In this document: positions 5,664-5,915 of the stretch, one piece after another
Layout: each line of letters begins with the position of its first letter
Numbering within the stretch: the stretch's first letter is position 1
Assembly: GCA_016934435.1 (NCBI GenBank)
Contig: JAFGSU010000021.1
Location: 1 to 5,915, forward strand
Direction of reading: 5' to 3'
Source: Candidatus Zhuqueibacterota bacterium
Lineage (GTDB): Bacteria; Zhuqueibacterota; Zhuqueibacteria; Residuimicrobiales; Residuimicrobiaceae
DNA length: 5,915 nt
Program-made: the position numbers and the translations under genes
Notes under the pieces: model-generated
Told to the model about the DNA's origin: nothing
The model's database searches: none
Seen by the model: the letters and a program-made list of their open reading frames with translations, nothing else

Positions 5664-5748
5664 GCTCAAATAAGGAGCCTGCTGCTAATCTTGCCCCGTA
5701 GAGTAAAAATACCTTGCTTTAAAACGATATTTATGATTACATTTACAG

Positions 5749-5915
5749 ATGAAAATCACAGTCGCACCGGGTTCGTTCAAAGGCAGTTTATCCGCCGAAC
5801 AAGCTGCCGGCGCCATGGTCAGGGGAATAGCGGGGATTGCTCCGGAAACGGACACCGTCTCCATGCCGCTGGCTGATGGGGGGGAGGGCACTGTTTCCGC
5901 ATTGGTTGCCGCCAC
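5749..5915 (+). CDS. Glycerate kinase, type 1 family (N-terminal 55 residues, cut by window edge)
   Basis: This is the start of a GarK/GlxK-type glycerate kinase, which phosphorylates D-glycerate with ATP (to 2- or 3-phosphoglycerate) and feeds glyoxylate, sugar-acid or serine breakdown into central metabolism in the cytosol. The first residues, MKITVAPGSFKGSLSA, match the family start, and PLADGGEGTVSALV (40-53) is the conserved glycine-rich motif. Full members are about 370-380 residues, so about 85 percent lies beyond the right edge. The ATG at 5749 is chosen because the family begins exactly at this MKI(T/V)xAP; no strong Shine-Dalgarno is visible. An upstream ATG at 5733 is out of frame. 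Residue 8 is Gly where the family nearly always has Asp (APDSFKGS). A perfect palindrome at 5648-5663 may regulate it. Confidence 0.92.
   Translation, partial: MKITVAPGSFKGSLSAEQAAGAMVRGIAGIAPETDTVSMPLADGGEGTVSALVAA

Noticed and set aside
5300..5876. Frames over 5300-5626 (minus) and 5592-5876 (plus)
   Set aside because: The first is translation of the repeat block and the second overlaps the glycerate kinase in a different frame; neither has recognisable motifs.

Overview
The window looks like chromosome from an uncultured or little-studied Gram-negative bacterium, possibly of the Bacteroidota/FCB or neighbouring phyla. The main clue is the large MacB/FtsX-type permease at the left edge, whose C-terminus ends in the NPIDSLKYE-type tail common in those lineages. 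The other clue is a pair of intergenic blocks built from a dispersed repeat with the core TGTCATTGCGA. The placement is inference; there is no rRNA or marker gene to confirm it.

Layout from left to right. Bases 1-1217 hold the C-terminal half of an ABC transporter permease that runs off the left edge. Bases 1239-1550 are a non-coding repeat block. Bases 1602-1733 (minus) hold a small remnant with a nonsense codon. Bases 1866-2948 (minus) encode a complete P1-family (S58/DmpA-like) self-cleaving aminopeptidase with a hydrophobic N-terminus. A roughly 430-bp AT-rich intergenic region carries its likely promoter. Bases 3376-4293 (plus) encode a complete membrane-anchored family 2 glycosyltransferase of the polyprenyl-phosphate sugar synthase type. 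Its stop codon overlaps the start of a second gene (ATGA), of which only a frameshifted membrane-protein C-terminus survives (to about 4896). That remnant resembles the last part of a GT39/ArnT-like lipid-linked sugar transferase. Bases 4993-5100 hold a strong ribosome binding site and a 30-codon truncated reading frame. A 60-codon unrecognised minus-strand frame lies at 5152-5334. A second copy of the repeat block spans about 5370-5634. A perfect 16-bp palindrome precedes the start of a type 1 glycerate kinase (from 5749), which runs off the right edge.

How it fits together: the permease, peptidase and glycerate kinase have higher GC and look like ordinary functional genes with no evident shared pathway. 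The glycosyltransferase and the decayed frames after it are AT-richer, lie between two copies of the repeat family, and look like a former accessory glycosylation cassette (sugar-phosphate-lipid synthase plus a polytopic transferase) that is being lost. I do not see a convincing new biological system. The points most worth a second look are the paired repeat blocks, the decayed translationally coupled transferase, and the substitutions at conserved active-site positions in the peptidase and the glycerate kinase.
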